Assembly: GCA_026707545.1 (NCBI GenBank)
Contig: JAPOWR010000001.1
Location: 1,579,778-1,643,777 of the forward strand
Direction of reading: 5' to 3'
Origin: Acidobacteriota bacterium
Lineage (GTDB): Bacteria; Acidobacteriota; Thermoanaerobaculia; Multivoradales; Multivoraceae
Length of the DNA: 64,000 nt
In this document: in pieces, positions 51,980 to 60,385 of the stretch
Numbering within the stretch: position 1 is the stretch's first letter
How the letters are laid out: each line of letters opens with the position of its first letter
Translations under genes and position numbers: made by a program
Notes under the pieces: model-generated
What the model saw: the letters and a program-made list of their open reading frames with translations, nothing else
Database searches by the model: none
Told to the model about the DNA's origin: nothing

Positions 51980-53182
51980 CTACTCCCGCTCCAGCATCGA
52001 TCCACCCGTCAGAAACTGGTACTCCGTCACCTGCCGGTAGGTGTGGCCCGGCCGCAACACCGTGCTGGGAAACCCCGGCTGGTTCGGAGAGTCGGGAAAG
52101 TGCTGGGTCTCAAGGCACAGGCCGCCTCGGTGAACATATGGGCGACCGCTCTTTCCGACCAGCGTGCCGTCGAGGAAGTTACCGGTGTAGACCTGCAGCC
52201 CCGGGGCCGTCGTCTTCACGATCAGCTTCCGGCCACTCGCCGGTTCCACGACCATGGCCGCCAGACGCATTTCGCTGTCGTCCTCCGCCGGTCGCAGCAC
52301 CCAGTTGTGGTCGTAGCCGCCGCCGAAGCGAAGTTGATCGAAGTCGTCGTCGATCCGGTCACCGATCGCCGCCGCGGTCCGGAAGTCCATCGGCGTGCCT
52401 TCGCTGGACGCGATCTCGCCAGTCGGAATCAACGTGGCGTCAACGGGCGTGTACTGCTCGCTGTTGAGCAGGAGTTCGTGGTCCAGGATGTCGCCCTCGC
52501 CCTCCCCCTTCAGGTTGAAGTAGGAGTGGAAGGACAGGTTGACGACGGTGGGCTCGTCGGTCACCGCCTCCGCTTCGATCCGAAGGTCGCCGACCGACGT
52601 CAACAGATAGCGCACCCGAAAGTCCACGTTGCCCGGGTAGCCTTCCTCGCCATCGGGACTTCGGTACCGGAGCACGACGCCCGCCCCGTCGCTGTTCTCG
52701 AACGGTTCGCCCTCCCAGACCACACGGCTGAGCCCTCGGACACCGCCGTGGAGGCTGTTCTCCCCGTCGTTTTGCGGCAACGCGTAGGTCTCGCCGTCGA
52801 GAGTGAAGCGGCCCCCGGCGATGCGATTCGCGTAGCGCCCGACGACAACGCCGAAGTAGGGGTTCGTGTCGGCGAGATACGAAGCGAGGTCGTCGAAGCC
52901 GAGCACGACGTCGGCGAACTCTCCGTCGCGGCCCTGGGCCGTCAGGGACACGATCGCGCCGCCGAGTTCGGCGATCTCGGCCTGAAGCCCCGTCCCCGAT
53001 GCGAGACGGAAGATCTCGACCTCCCTCCCATCGACTTCGCCCCACGGGCGCCGGGTCACCTGCACGATCTCAAGCAGAGCGGCCATCTCTTCGGGTATCT
53101 CAGGCGGAGGATACGTGTACCCACACGCCCCCGCGCCGACGCCGGCCAGGAGAAGGAAGGGTACGGGGAACCGCACGGTCAA
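51980..53182 (-). CDS. galM: Aldose 1-epimerase (mutarotase), lipoprotein
   Basis: 400 residues. The TTG at 53182 lies 6 bases after TAGTCT; a GTG at 53176 is an alternative. The signal peptide ends GAGACGYTY, a lipobox, so it is probably periplasmic. Family motifs are NPYFGVVVGRYANRIAGGRF, ENSLHGGVRGLSRVVWE (first catalytic His), VNLSFHSYFNL (second His), GGYDHNWVL and LCLETQHFPDSPNQPGFPS. It interconverts alpha and beta anomers of aldoses. Export of a mutarotase suits periplasmic sugar oxidation in the quinoprotein pathway, but that link is inferred. Confidence 0.92.
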   Translation of the reverse strand: MTVRFPVPFLLLAGVGAGACGYTYPPPEIPEEMAALLEIVQVTRRPWGEVDGREVEIFRLASGTGLQAEIAELGGAIVSLTAQGRDGEFADVVLGFDDLASYLADTNPYFGVVVGRYANRIAGGRFTLDGETYALPQNDGENSLHGGVRGLSRVVWEGEPFENSDGAGVVLRYRSPDGEEGYPGNVDFRVRYLLTSVGDLRIEAEAVTDEPTVVNLSFHSYFNLKGEGEGDILDHELLLNSEQYTPVDATLIPTGEIASSEGTPMDFRTAAAIGDRIDDDFDQLRFGGGYDHNWVLRPAEDDSEMRLAAMVVEPASGRKLIVKTTAPGLQVYTGNFLDGTLVGKSGRPYVHRGGLCLETQHFPDSPNQPGFPSTVLRPGHTYRQVTEYQFLTGGSMLERE

Positions 53183-53188
53183 GCGGGC

Positions 53189-53194
53189 AGACTA
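53189..53194 (-). promoter_or_regulatory. Candidate -10 (TAGTCT) for the mutarotase
   Basis: TAGTCT ends 6 bases before the TTG start at 53182 with no SD in between. Confidence 0.35.
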
Positions 53195-53255
53195 GCAGCG
53201 GGTCGCCTGCCCAACTTGCTTCCCGGTCGTCCGTCGCGCAGACTCAAGGGCAGCC

Positions 53256-54908
53256 ATGCCTGACTTTCACCACCAGCACACGTTCGAACACGGCGGCGAC
53301 GAGCCGGAGTACCGGCTGCTGACCTCGGACCACGTCCGCGTCGAGTCCGCCGGCGGCCGCGAGACCCTCCGCATCGATCCCGAGGCGCTGCGGCTGATCG
53401 CACGCGACGCGATGGACGACATCGCCCACCTGCTACGGGCCAGCCACCTGGAGCAGTTGCGTCGCGTGATGGACGACCCGGAGTCGTCCTCGAACGACCG
53501 CTTCGTGGCGATGGAGCTGCTCAAGAACGCGAACATCGCCGCCGGCCGGGTGCTCCCCGGCTGCCAGGACACCGGCACCGCGATCGTTCTCGGCTACAAG
53601 GGCCAGGACGTCTACACGGACTTCGACGACGAGGAGGAACTCTGCCGGGGCATCTTCGACGCCTACCAGGAGCGCAACCTGCGCTACTCCCAGATGGCGC
53701 CGCTGTCGATGTTCGAAGAGAAGAACACCGGCACGAACCTCCCCGCCCAGGTCGACCTCTACGCGGCGCGCGGCGACGAGTATCGCTTCCTGTTCATCGC
53801 CAAGGGCGGCGGCTCGGCGAACAAGTGCTTCCTGTACCAGGAGACGAAGGCGATCCTGAACCCGATCTCGCTGATGAACTTCGTCGACGAGAAGCTCCGC
53901 ACTCTCGGCACGTCGGCTTGCCCGCCCTACCACATCGCCCTGGTCGTCGGCGGCACCTCGGCCGAGGCAACGATGAAGACACTGAAGCTCGCGACCTGCC
54001 ACGCGCTGGACGACCTGCCGACGAGCGGCAACGAGCGCGGCCGCGCCTTCCGCGACCTGGAGATGGAGGAGCGGATCTTCGACCTCTGCACCCGGATCGG
54101 GATCGGCGCCCAGTTCGGCGGCAAGTACTTCGCCCACGACGTGCGGGTCATCCGCCTGCCGCGCCACGGCGCTTCGCTCCCCGTCGGCCTCGGTGTGTCC
54201 TGCTCGGCCGACCGCCAGATCCTGGGCCGGATCAACCGCGACGGTGTCTTCCTGGAGCAGCTCGAGGAGAACCCGGCCAGGTACCTGCCCGACATCGACG
54301 AGGACGAACTCAGCGGCCAGGTCGTCGCAATCGACCTGAACCGGCCGATGGACGAGATCCGGGCCGAGCTGTCGAAGTACCCGGTCGCCACGCGGCTGGT
54401 CCTCACCGGCCCCATGGTCGTCGCCCGCGACATCGCCCACGCCCGACTCAAGGAACTCCTCGACCGTGGCGAGGACTTGCCTCAGTACTTCAAGGATCAG
54501 CCGGTCTACTACGCCGGTCCCGCGAAGAAACCCAAAGGCAAGGCGTCCGGCTCCTTCGGTCCGACGACCGCGGGGCGGATGGACCCCTACGTCGACCTGT
54601 TCCAGAGCCATGGCGGCAGCATGGTCATGCTGGCCAAGGGCAACCGCTCGCCCGAAGTCCGCCGCGCCTGCGAGAAGCACGGCGGCTTCTATCTCGGCTC
54701 GATCGGCGGTCCGGCGGCCGCCCTCGCCGAACAGAGCATTCGCAGGGTCGAGTTGCGGGAGTTCGAGGATCTCGGCATGGAGGCCATCTGGCAGATCGAG
54801 GTCGAGAACTTCCCCGCTTTCATCGTGATCGACGACAAGGGGAACGACTTCTTCGCTCCGTTCGCCAAAACACGAGCTGTCGCGATCGGAGGCGGAAGAA
54901 AAAACTAG
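53256..54908 (+). CDS. fumA: Class I fumarate hydratase ([4Fe-4S] type)
   Basis: 550 residues, close to E. coli FumA/FumB. The N-terminal domain contains [17 protein letters not shown] (cluster Cys), [14 protein letters not shown] and [20 protein letters not shown]. The C-terminal beta domain contains [51 protein letters not shown] and [18 protein letters not shown]. Converts fumarate to malate in the TCA cycle; oxygen-sensitive cluster enzyme, cytoplasmic. No good RBS is visible. FumA and FumB cannot be separated by sequence motif alone, so the symbol marks the class. Confidence 0.93.
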   Translation: MPDFHHQHTFEHGGDEPEYRLLTSDHVRVESAGGRETLRIDPEALRLIARDAMDDIAHLLRASHLEQLRRVMDDPESSSNDRFVAMELLKNANIAAGRVLPGCQDTGTAIVLGYKGQDVYTDFDDEEELCRGIFDAYQERNLRYSQMAPLSMFEEKNTGTNLPAQVDLYAARGDEYRFLFIAKGGGSANKCFLYQETKAILNPISLMNFVDEKLRTLGTSACPPYHIALVVGGTSAEATMKTLKLATCHALDDLPTSGNERGRAFRDLEMEERIFDLCTRIGIGAQFGGKYFAHDVRVIRLPRHGASLPVGLGVSCSADRQILGRINRDGVFLEQLEENPARYLPDIDEDELSGQVVAIDLNRPMDEIRAELSKYPVATRLVLTGPMVVARDIAHARLKELLDRGEDLPQYFKDQPVYYAGPAKKPKGKASGSFGPTTAGRMDPYVDLFQSHGGSMVMLAKGNRSPEVRRACEKHGGFYLGSIGGPAAALAEQSIRRVELREFEDLGMEAIWQIEVENFPAFIVIDDKGNDFFAPFAKTRAVAIGGGRKN

Positions 54909-54933
54909 AAGATACGCTGTTTCTCCCCGAGAA

Positions 54934-56295
54934 ATGACTCACACAGCAGAAATCGCCAAAAAATTCGCTTCTGCGGTCCTGCTTCTCGCGGTTTTCTTGG
55001 TCGCCAGTGTGGCAGCGGCCCAGCGCGCCACCTACCCGTCTGAAGAGTTCGCCGAACGGCGAGCGCGCCTCTGCGAGCGTCTCGACGGCGGCGCGGTGCT
55101 CCTGTTCGCGGAGACGATGCCCCGCTACGGCGCCCGCTTCCGGCAGGACCACGACTTCTTCTACCTGACCGGATACGAGGGCCGAAACGCCGTCCTGTTG
55201 CTTGAGGTCGACGGCTGCGAGGCCCGGCTCTACCTGCCCCACCAGGGCGACCGGGAGAAGTTCATCGACGGCCCGAACTGGCTCTATGCCCCCGAGAAGG
55301 CCAAGGGCAGCGGCTTCGATGTCGACCACCTCGCCTACCTGCCCGAGCACCTGGCCCGACGCCGTGGACGGATGCCGGGAAAGGCCGGGAAGCTCCTCTG
55401 GATGCGTCTGGGCGAGCGCGACGAACTCGACCTCGCCCGCAGCGAGAAGGGCCTCTACCTCGGGCGTCGCGAGCAGAACCCCTGGGGAGGCCAACCGACC
55501 GAGCAGGCCCACCAGATCGCGACGATCCGCAGCCGCTACCCCTACGCGGAACTGCGCGACCTGACGCCGCACCTCGACCGCCTGCGGATGATCAAGACGC
55601 CGCGCGAGATCGAGGTCCTGCGCCGCGCCGGGAGGGTGAGCGCCGACGGCATCGCGGCGGCCATCCGGGCCACCCGCGTCGGCGGCTGGGAGTACGAACT
55701 GGAGGCCGCCGCCAAGCATGTGTTCCTGAAGCACGGCGCCGAGATGGAGGCCTACCCCGCGATCGTCGGTTCAGGTCCCAACGGCTTGATCTGGCACTGG
55801 GTGAAGAACGACCGGCAACTACAGGACGGCGACCTGGTCGTCATGGACTACGGCGCCTCCTTCGCCTACATGACGATGGACATCACCCGCACCTGGCCGG
55901 TCACGGGCAAGTTCGACGAGGTCCAGGAGCGCGCCTACCGCGCTGTGCTGGAAGCCCAGAAGGCGATCATCGCCGCCATGCGCCCCGGCGTGACGCGCCG
56001 GGAAACCACCGCGATCTGCCGAGAGATCTACGACCGCTGGGGCTTCGAGGACAAGCCCGCCCACGGCGCCGGCCATTTCGTCGGCCTCTCGGTCCACGAC
56101 GTCGGCGACAGCTCCCTGCCCTTCGAGCCGGGCATGGTGATCGCCGTCGAGCCGATCCTCGAGATCCCCGAGCGCAACATCCACATCCGTATCGAGGACA
56201 CGGTGCTGATCACCGAAGGCGAACCGGAGATTCTGAGTGCTGCCGTGCCGAAGGAAGTCGACGAGTTGCTCGCCCTGGTCGGGACCGCTCGCTAA
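54934..56295 (+). CDS. Secreted M24 family metallopeptidase (Xaa-Pro aminopeptidase type)
   Basis: 453 residues with signal peptide ending VASVAAAQ, so probably periplasmic. The N-terminal creatinase-like domain (~35-215) has FRQDHDFFYLTGYEGRNAVLLLEV. The pita-bread catalytic domain carries all five metal ligands: Asp305 and Asp316 (VVMDYGASF, TMDITRTW), His381 (GAGHFVGLS), Glu406 (AVEPILE) and Glu421 (IEDTVLI). Removes N-terminal residues before proline from peptides. TACGCT at 54913-54918 might be a -10. It follows the fumarase by 25 bases and may be cotranscribed. Confidence 0.92.
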   Translation: MTHTAEIAKKFASAVLLLAVFLVASVAAAQRATYPSEEFAERRARLCERLDGGAVLLFAETMPRYGARFRQDHDFFYLTGYEGRNAVLLLEVDGCEARLYLPHQGDREKFIDGPNWLYAPEKAKGSGFDVDHLAYLPEHLARRRGRMPGKAGKLLWMRLGERDELDLARSEKGLYLGRREQNPWGGQPTEQAHQIATIRSRYPYAELRDLTPHLDRLRMIKTPREIEVLRRAGRVSADGIAAAIRATRVGGWEYELEAAAKHVFLKHGAEMEAYPAIVGSGPNGLIWHWVKNDRQLQDGDLVVMDYGASFAYMTMDITRTWPVTGKFDEVQERAYRAVLEAQKAIIAAMRPGVTRRETTAICREIYDRWGFEDKPAHGAGHFVGLSVHDVGDSSLPFEPGMVIAVEPILEIPERNIHIRIEDTVLITEGEPEILSAAVPKEVDELLALVGTAR

Positions 56296-56306
56296 CCGCT
56301 ACTTCG

Positions 56307-57506
56307 TCACTCAGAGCGACGAGCTTCCGGCAGTCGCACCGTCACGTCGTCGTTCTCCGCGGCCAGTCCCGTGGCGAGATAGTCGACCGCCTCCTTGCGC
56401 TCGGCGGCCTCCTCGGCAAAACGGCTCTCGAAGAACGAGAAGGCGGCGAGAATCGTCAGCATCTGCTGGCGCGCGGGACGCATTGATCGCACACTCGGGA
56501 GGGGATCGCACGGCCTGCCGCCCTGACCTTGGGCCACGCCCTGCTCCAGGCCTCCGAGCCCGGGCACATCGCCCAGGTCGGCGTCTTCCGCCACCGCGCC
56601 CATCAGGGCGCCGCACGGCAGGGTGTCACCGTGCCTGGACCAACGTGACATATAGCGGGCGATGTCGGCGAAACCCACGTGTGAACCACTCTTGAGCGTG
56701 ACCAGCCCGCTGCGCGGCGCTCGCTCCGGCAGCGAGGCCGCGTTCTCCAAGTACGGCACGATGGCGTCGGCGTCACCGGCGATCATCAGGAACGGCACCT
56801 CGGCCGTCTCGAAGAAATCGGGCGTGAACATGGCGCTGGGTCCCGCGATCGAGACGGCGGCCGCGATCCGATCGTCCCGGAGCTCCGGATGGAAGGCGGC
56901 GAGCGTGCTGGTCATGCCGCCGAGAGACAGGCCCATCACGCCGATGCGTTCCGGGTCGATGGTCCCGAAGAACTCGTGGGCCGGATCGACGTTCCAGCGC
57001 AGCAACCTGTCGATCAGGAACCCAACGTCGCCGGGCTGGTGAGCCACATCGTCGAAACGAGGACCGCCCGGACTCGCGAAGTTGGTCAGCGGATAGTCGG
57101 CGGCGACGAAGAAGTAGCCATGCCGGGCGAAGTGCCGTGCCAGGTAGTCGCCTTCCGACCGCCTGGACATGAAGCCGTGGCTGTAGACGATCAACGGAAA
57201 GCCGTTGGCCGGTCGGCCCTCCCGCGCCACCCCCCGTGCGTTCGGATTCGTCGGATACTTGATCGAGGTCACGAGCCGCCGCTCGTCCGAGCCGGCGAAG
57301 TCGTTGTTCGCCTGCGTCGGGCGGCTCCGGTCCACGAACGTGGTGTCCAGCCTTTTGACCTGGTAGGGCCCCCGCGCGAGCACCTCCCGGCTCGCCGGAC
57401 CTTCCGGCGTGTCGACGCCGGCAGTGGCGAAGAAAAGGCCGACCGCACAGGCCAGCATCAGAATCAGCCCGAGCGCACCGATTGCGACGATCTTCAGGAC
57501 TCTCAT
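56307..57506 (-). CDS. Alpha/beta hydrolase (dienelactone hydrolase/PAF-acetylhydrolase-like)
   Basis: 399 residues. An N-terminal hydrophobic segment at 5-30 may be a signal anchor. The nucleophile elbow is GLSLGG with Ser194; IVYSHGFMSRRSEGD is the oxyanion loop, and AADYPLTNFASPGGPRFDDV follows. KSGSHVGFADIARYMSRW probably holds the catalytic His. It is similar to predicted dienelactone hydrolases and platelet-activating-factor acetylhydrolases, so an extracytoplasmic ester hydrolase is the likely role; substrate unknown. It is convergent with the M24 gene (11 bases apart). Confidence 0.87.
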   Translation of the reverse strand: MRVLKIVAIGALGLILMLACAVGLFFATAGVDTPEGPASREVLARGPYQVKRLDTTFVDRSRPTQANNDFAGSDERRLVTSIKYPTNPNARGVAREGRPANGFPLIVYSHGFMSRRSEGDYLARHFARHGYFFVAADYPLTNFASPGGPRFDDVAHQPGDVGFLIDRLLRWNVDPAHEFFGTIDPERIGVMGLSLGGMTSTLAAFHPELRDDRIAAAVSIAGPSAMFTPDFFETAEVPFLMIAGDADAIVPYLENAASLPERAPRSGLVTLKSGSHVGFADIARYMSRWSRHGDTLPCGALMGAVAEDADLGDVPGLGGLEQGVAQGQGGRPCDPLPSVRSMRPARQQMLTILAAFSFFESRFAEEAAERKEAVDYLATGLAAENDDVTVRLPEARRSE

Positions 57507-57551
57507 TGCTGCACCTCGACTCCGGACGCTAGCAGTCAGCGTTGAGCGTGC

Positions 57552-58823
57552 TCAGCGCTGGAGAACCCCCTCCCTGACGAGTCGCGCCACCAGGGTCAGC
57601 TTTCCCTCGGCATCCAGGCAGTCGGGCAGGTCTTCGATGGCGAACTCGTCAGTCGTCGTCGCGAACTGAAGCGCCGGCCACACGCCGGCCGGCAACCTGA
57701 GTTCCCGGCCACCGAACCGGAGGAGGCACGACTCCCTGTCCGTCACGGCTTCGGTGAGCAACCCGGTTCGGCGCCTTACCCGCGAGCGGAGCGTCAGCCT
57801 GTCTCCGTGGAGCCGCTGGCTGAGCAGGTCGGTGAACAGGGGGACGTCGGCGGCCAGAACCTCGTCCGCGAAGCGGCGCCACACGACCTCGGCATCGAAT
57901 CGCGACTGCACGAACGCCAGCTTCTCGCCGAACAGGCGCTCTCGCTCGGCCAGGGGGAATTCCTCGCGAGCGAAGTCGCGAGGGAGATTCCGGCGCAGCG
58001 ATTCTTCCTCGAGCGCCGCCGCGGTGACGCTTTCGACGAGGAACTCGGCCCATGTGAACGCCGTGAGCCCGAGCGTGATGTGCAACGACGTCTGCCCTGT
58101 CGAACGGGCCGAGTGCATCAGACCTCGTGGAAGGTACAGGGCGCTGCCCGGGCCGAGCTCGAACTCGTCGCTGACGTCGCCGGGAGGCGTACCGCGTTCG
58201 AAGCCCTGGCCCCGGAGTGGCAGTCTCACCTTGGTGTCGTAGATCGACCAGCGCTTGGTGCCGCTGATCTGCAACACGAAGACGTCGTGGGTGTCCCAAT
58301 GCGCGGCGAACCCCTGCGCCTCGGGCGGCGTGAGATACACGTTGGCCTGGGCCCGCGACGAGAAGCGCCGTCCGAGCGCGACGCACAGCCGGGCCAGCGT
58401 CGGTACGCGCGTCTGAAGCTGGTTGAAGATGATCGTCGCGCCGTCGTCGAAGTGCCGGGCGACCTCAAGCGGCTGGACCCTGCCGGCGTCGTTCGCGTAC
58501 TCACGGGAAGCAACGTCGCCGTCGGCGCGAACCAGCTTGATGTCGCGATGACCGGCCGAGTGAGTGCCGAGCACGATGTCGAGGTCGCTCACCGAGAGGA
58601 GCCCGGCGTAGTACGCCGGCGCGTCGCGCCGGATGTGAAGAAACCGCTGCTCGTAGTAGTCGTTCTCGAACTCCGCCGGCGGCAGCGGATCGAGGAGCCA
58701 GGCGTACCAGTCGCGGTCGTGACGTCCGACCGCCCGCGGACGGGCGCTCGGACCGTGACGCTGGTGACGCGCGGACGCGCCGCCAGGGTTCGCCGATCCC
58801 GGCCCGGTGTGGTCCGTCGTCAT
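57552..58823 (-). CDS. JmjC/cupin-4 family protein (possible ribosomal oxygenase-like)
   Basis: 423 residues from ATG 58823, which has GGAG 7 bases upstream; ATG 58850 in the same frame is the alternative. FENDYYEQRFLHIRRDAP opens the cupin-4 domain. The Fe(II) ligands are visible as GFAAHWDTHDVFVLQISGTKRWSIYD (HxD) and YLPRGLMHSARS (distal His). These are 2-oxoglutarate oxygenases; bacterial members such as YcfD hydroxylate ribosomal proteins, but this protein's target is unknown. The C-terminal half is a winged-helix-like region. It is divergent from the small Tat protein. Confidence 0.87.
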   Translation of the reverse strand: MTTDHTGPGSANPGGASARHQRHGPSARPRAVGRHDRDWYAWLLDPLPPAEFENDYYEQRFLHIRRDAPAYYAGLLSVSDLDIVLGTHSAGHRDIKLVRADGDVASREYANDAGRVQPLEVARHFDDGATIIFNQLQTRVPTLARLCVALGRRFSSRAQANVYLTPPEAQGFAAHWDTHDVFVLQISGTKRWSIYDTKVRLPLRGQGFERGTPPGDVSDEFELGPGSALYLPRGLMHSARSTGQTSLHITLGLTAFTWAEFLVESVTAAALEEESLRRNLPRDFAREEFPLAERERLFGEKLAFVQSRFDAEVVWRRFADEVLAADVPLFTDLLSQRLHGDRLTLRSRVRRRTGLLTEAVTDRESCLLRFGGRELRLPAGVWPALQFATTTDEFAIEDLPDCLDAEGKLTLVARLVREGVLQR

Positions 58824-58870
58824 CTGTGCGCTCCGTGCGTCGTGGCCCATCGTGATTCGTTCTCGCCCAT
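58820..58870 (-). CDS. Possible 16-residue upstream ORF of the JmjC gene
   Basis: ATG 58870 reads MGENESRWATTHGAHR and stops with TGA overlapping ATG 58823 as ATGA. GGAG precedes the downstream ATG. It may couple translation or be chance. Confidence 0.2.
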   Translation of the reverse strand: MGENESRWATTHGAHR

Positions 58871-58894
58871 TTGCTCCGGCAATCGGGTCGCGGC

Positions 58895-58923
58895 TTGACT
58901 CCCAAGGACCGCGTCTCTACCAT
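58895..58923 (+). promoter_or_regulatory. Sigma70-type promoter for the Tat peptide/PepSY genes
   Basis: TTGACT at 58895-58900, 17-base spacer, TACCAT at 58918-58923, then AGGAG at 58956-58960 before the ATG at 58968. Good -35 match and ideal spacing. Confidence 0.65.
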
Positions 58924-58967
58924 ACTGGACTCAGTCGGTCCCAGTTTCCAAACGCAGGAGCAATGTC

Positions 58968-59216
58968 ATGGGTAGATCGGAGAACAGCGAGCCTGGAGCC
59001 AATCGTCCCGGCACGCCGATATCGCTGACGGACGAAGACATCACCACTGTCCGGGTCGATCGCCGCTCGTTCCTTTCTCGCGCCGTCGCGGTCGGATCGC
59101 TCGCGGCGGCCGCCGTCGTGACGACGGCCTGCCCTGGCGGGACCGACTCCGACGGCGAGGGCGACGCCGCTGCCCAGGCCGAATCCGAGCAGGCGACGGA
59201 CTCCGATCAGCAGTAG
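58968..59216 (+). CDS. Small twin-arginine signal protein
   Basis: 82 residues; AGGAG is 7 bases upstream of the ATG. After an acidic/polar N-terminus the Tat motif DRRSFLSRAVAVGSLAAAAV is followed by TTACPGG, a possible lipobox, then an Asp/Glu/Gln-rich tail to the end. The mature part after Cys is only ~25 residues. It has its own promoter and the downstream PepSY gene follows closely. Such short Tat lipoproteins sometimes accompany periplasmic redox partners; here the role is unknown. Confidence 0.7.
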   Translation: MGRSENSEPGANRPGTPISLTDEDITTVRVDRRSFLSRAVAVGSLAAAAVVTTACPGGTDSDGEGDAAAQAESEQATDSDQQ

Positions 59217-59290
59217 AAGCGCTGTCCCTGCGCAGGGCGATCTTCTGGATCCATCTGGCGGTCGGCGTCACCGCCGCCGTCGTTGTCCTC

Positions 59291-60382
59291 ATGCTGGCGG
59301 TGACCGGCGTGATCCTCACCTACGAGGTGCAGCTCAACGAGTGGGCGCTGCGCGACTATCGCGCCGACCCGCCCTCCCCGGGCGTGGCGCCGCTCGGGCT
59401 CGACGACTTGATCGCGCGCGTCTCCGGTGGGACGTCCGCCGCTCTCGTCACTTCCGCTGCGTTGCACAGGGATCCGCGAGAGCCAGCGGTCGTCGGGCTC
59501 GACGATGGAACCACCGTTTATGTCGACCGCTTCACCGGCGAACGGCTGGGCAACGGCGACACGCGGACGCGACGCTTCCTCCGCAGCGTCATGTACTGGC
59601 ACCGGTGGTTCGCCCTCGACGGGGAGTACCGCATCATCGGTCGGACGGTGGTGGCAGTCGCGAACCTCGGGTTCCTGTTCATGCTCGTCAGCGGGATCTA
59701 CCTCTGGTGGCCGTCGACCCGCAGCCGCGCCGCCTGGAAACACGGCCTGTGGTTTCGCCCCCGCCTCAGGGGACGGGCGCGCGATTTCAACTGGCACAAG
59801 GTGATCGGCTTCTGGTCGGCCGTTCCACTCGTCATCATCGTCTTCAGCGGGGCCACCATCTCGTATCAATGGGCCGCCGACCTCGTCCATCGGCTGGCGG
59901 GCGACACGCCACCGTTCCAGCAGTCGCCGCGGCCGCCGCAGCCGGACACGTGGGAGACCCCATCCGCCGCGCCGGACCCGGCCACGCCGCTTGTCGAGCT
60001 GCAGGCACTGGCGGCGAAGGCCGGCGCCGGGACGCCCGGATGGCGGACGCTCACGATCGACCTTCCCGAGTCGATTCACGATCCCGTCGTGGTCACCGTC
60101 GACCACGGGACGGGCCGCCAGCCGTCGAAGCGCGAGGACCTGCTGTTCGACCGCGCGACCGGCGAGCTGGTCGGGCGCGCCGGCTATCCAACCTTCACGC
60201 GCGGCTTCAAGATTCGCCGCTGGTTGCGGTTTGCCCACACCGGAGAGGTGTACGGCGTGGTCGGGCAGACGATCGCCGGCGTCGTGTCCCTGGGCGTCGC
60301 CGTCCTGGTCTGGACCGGTCTCGCGATGAGCTGGCGCCGTTTCTTCGGCCCCGCCGGCTCAGGCACGCGGAGGCGGACTTAA
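59291..60382 (+). CDS. PepSY-associated transmembrane protein
   Basis: 363 residues from the first ATG (59291), but the true N-terminus is probably upstream. The same frame encodes SLRRAIFWIHLAVGVTAAV, the usual N-terminal helix of PepSY_TM proteins with its conserved His, and is open back beyond 59222, where no ATG, GTG or TTG is available; CTG 59222 (16 bases from ...CAGTAG) is the best candidate. A further large periplasmic PepSY domain and helices at ~115-135, ~170-190 and ~335-355 follow, with FNWHKVIGFWSAVPLVIIVFSG. The family is linked to iron uptake or flavin/ferric reduction. Confidence 0.85.
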   Translation: MLAVTGVILTYEVQLNEWALRDYRADPPSPGVAPLGLDDLIARVSGGTSAALVTSAALHRDPREPAVVGLDDGTTVYVDRFTGERLGNGDTRTRRFLRSVMYWHRWFALDGEYRIIGRTVVAVANLGFLFMLVSGIYLWWPSTRSRAAWKHGLWFRPRLRGRARDFNWHKVIGFWSAVPLVIIVFSGATISYQWAADLVHRLAGDTPPFQQSPRPPQPDTWETPSAAPDPATPLVELQALAAKAGAGTPGWRTLTIDLPESIHDPVVVTVDHGTGRQPSKREDLLFDRATGELVGRAGYPTFTRGFKIRRWLRFAHTGEVYGVVGQTIAGVVSLGVAVLVWTGLAMSWRRFFGPAGSGTRRRT

Positions 60383-60385
60383 GGC

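Noticed and set aside
50972-53263. Plus-strand frame of about 763 codons over adaptor and mutarotase
   Set aside because: Shadow of two strongly recognised minus-strand genes.
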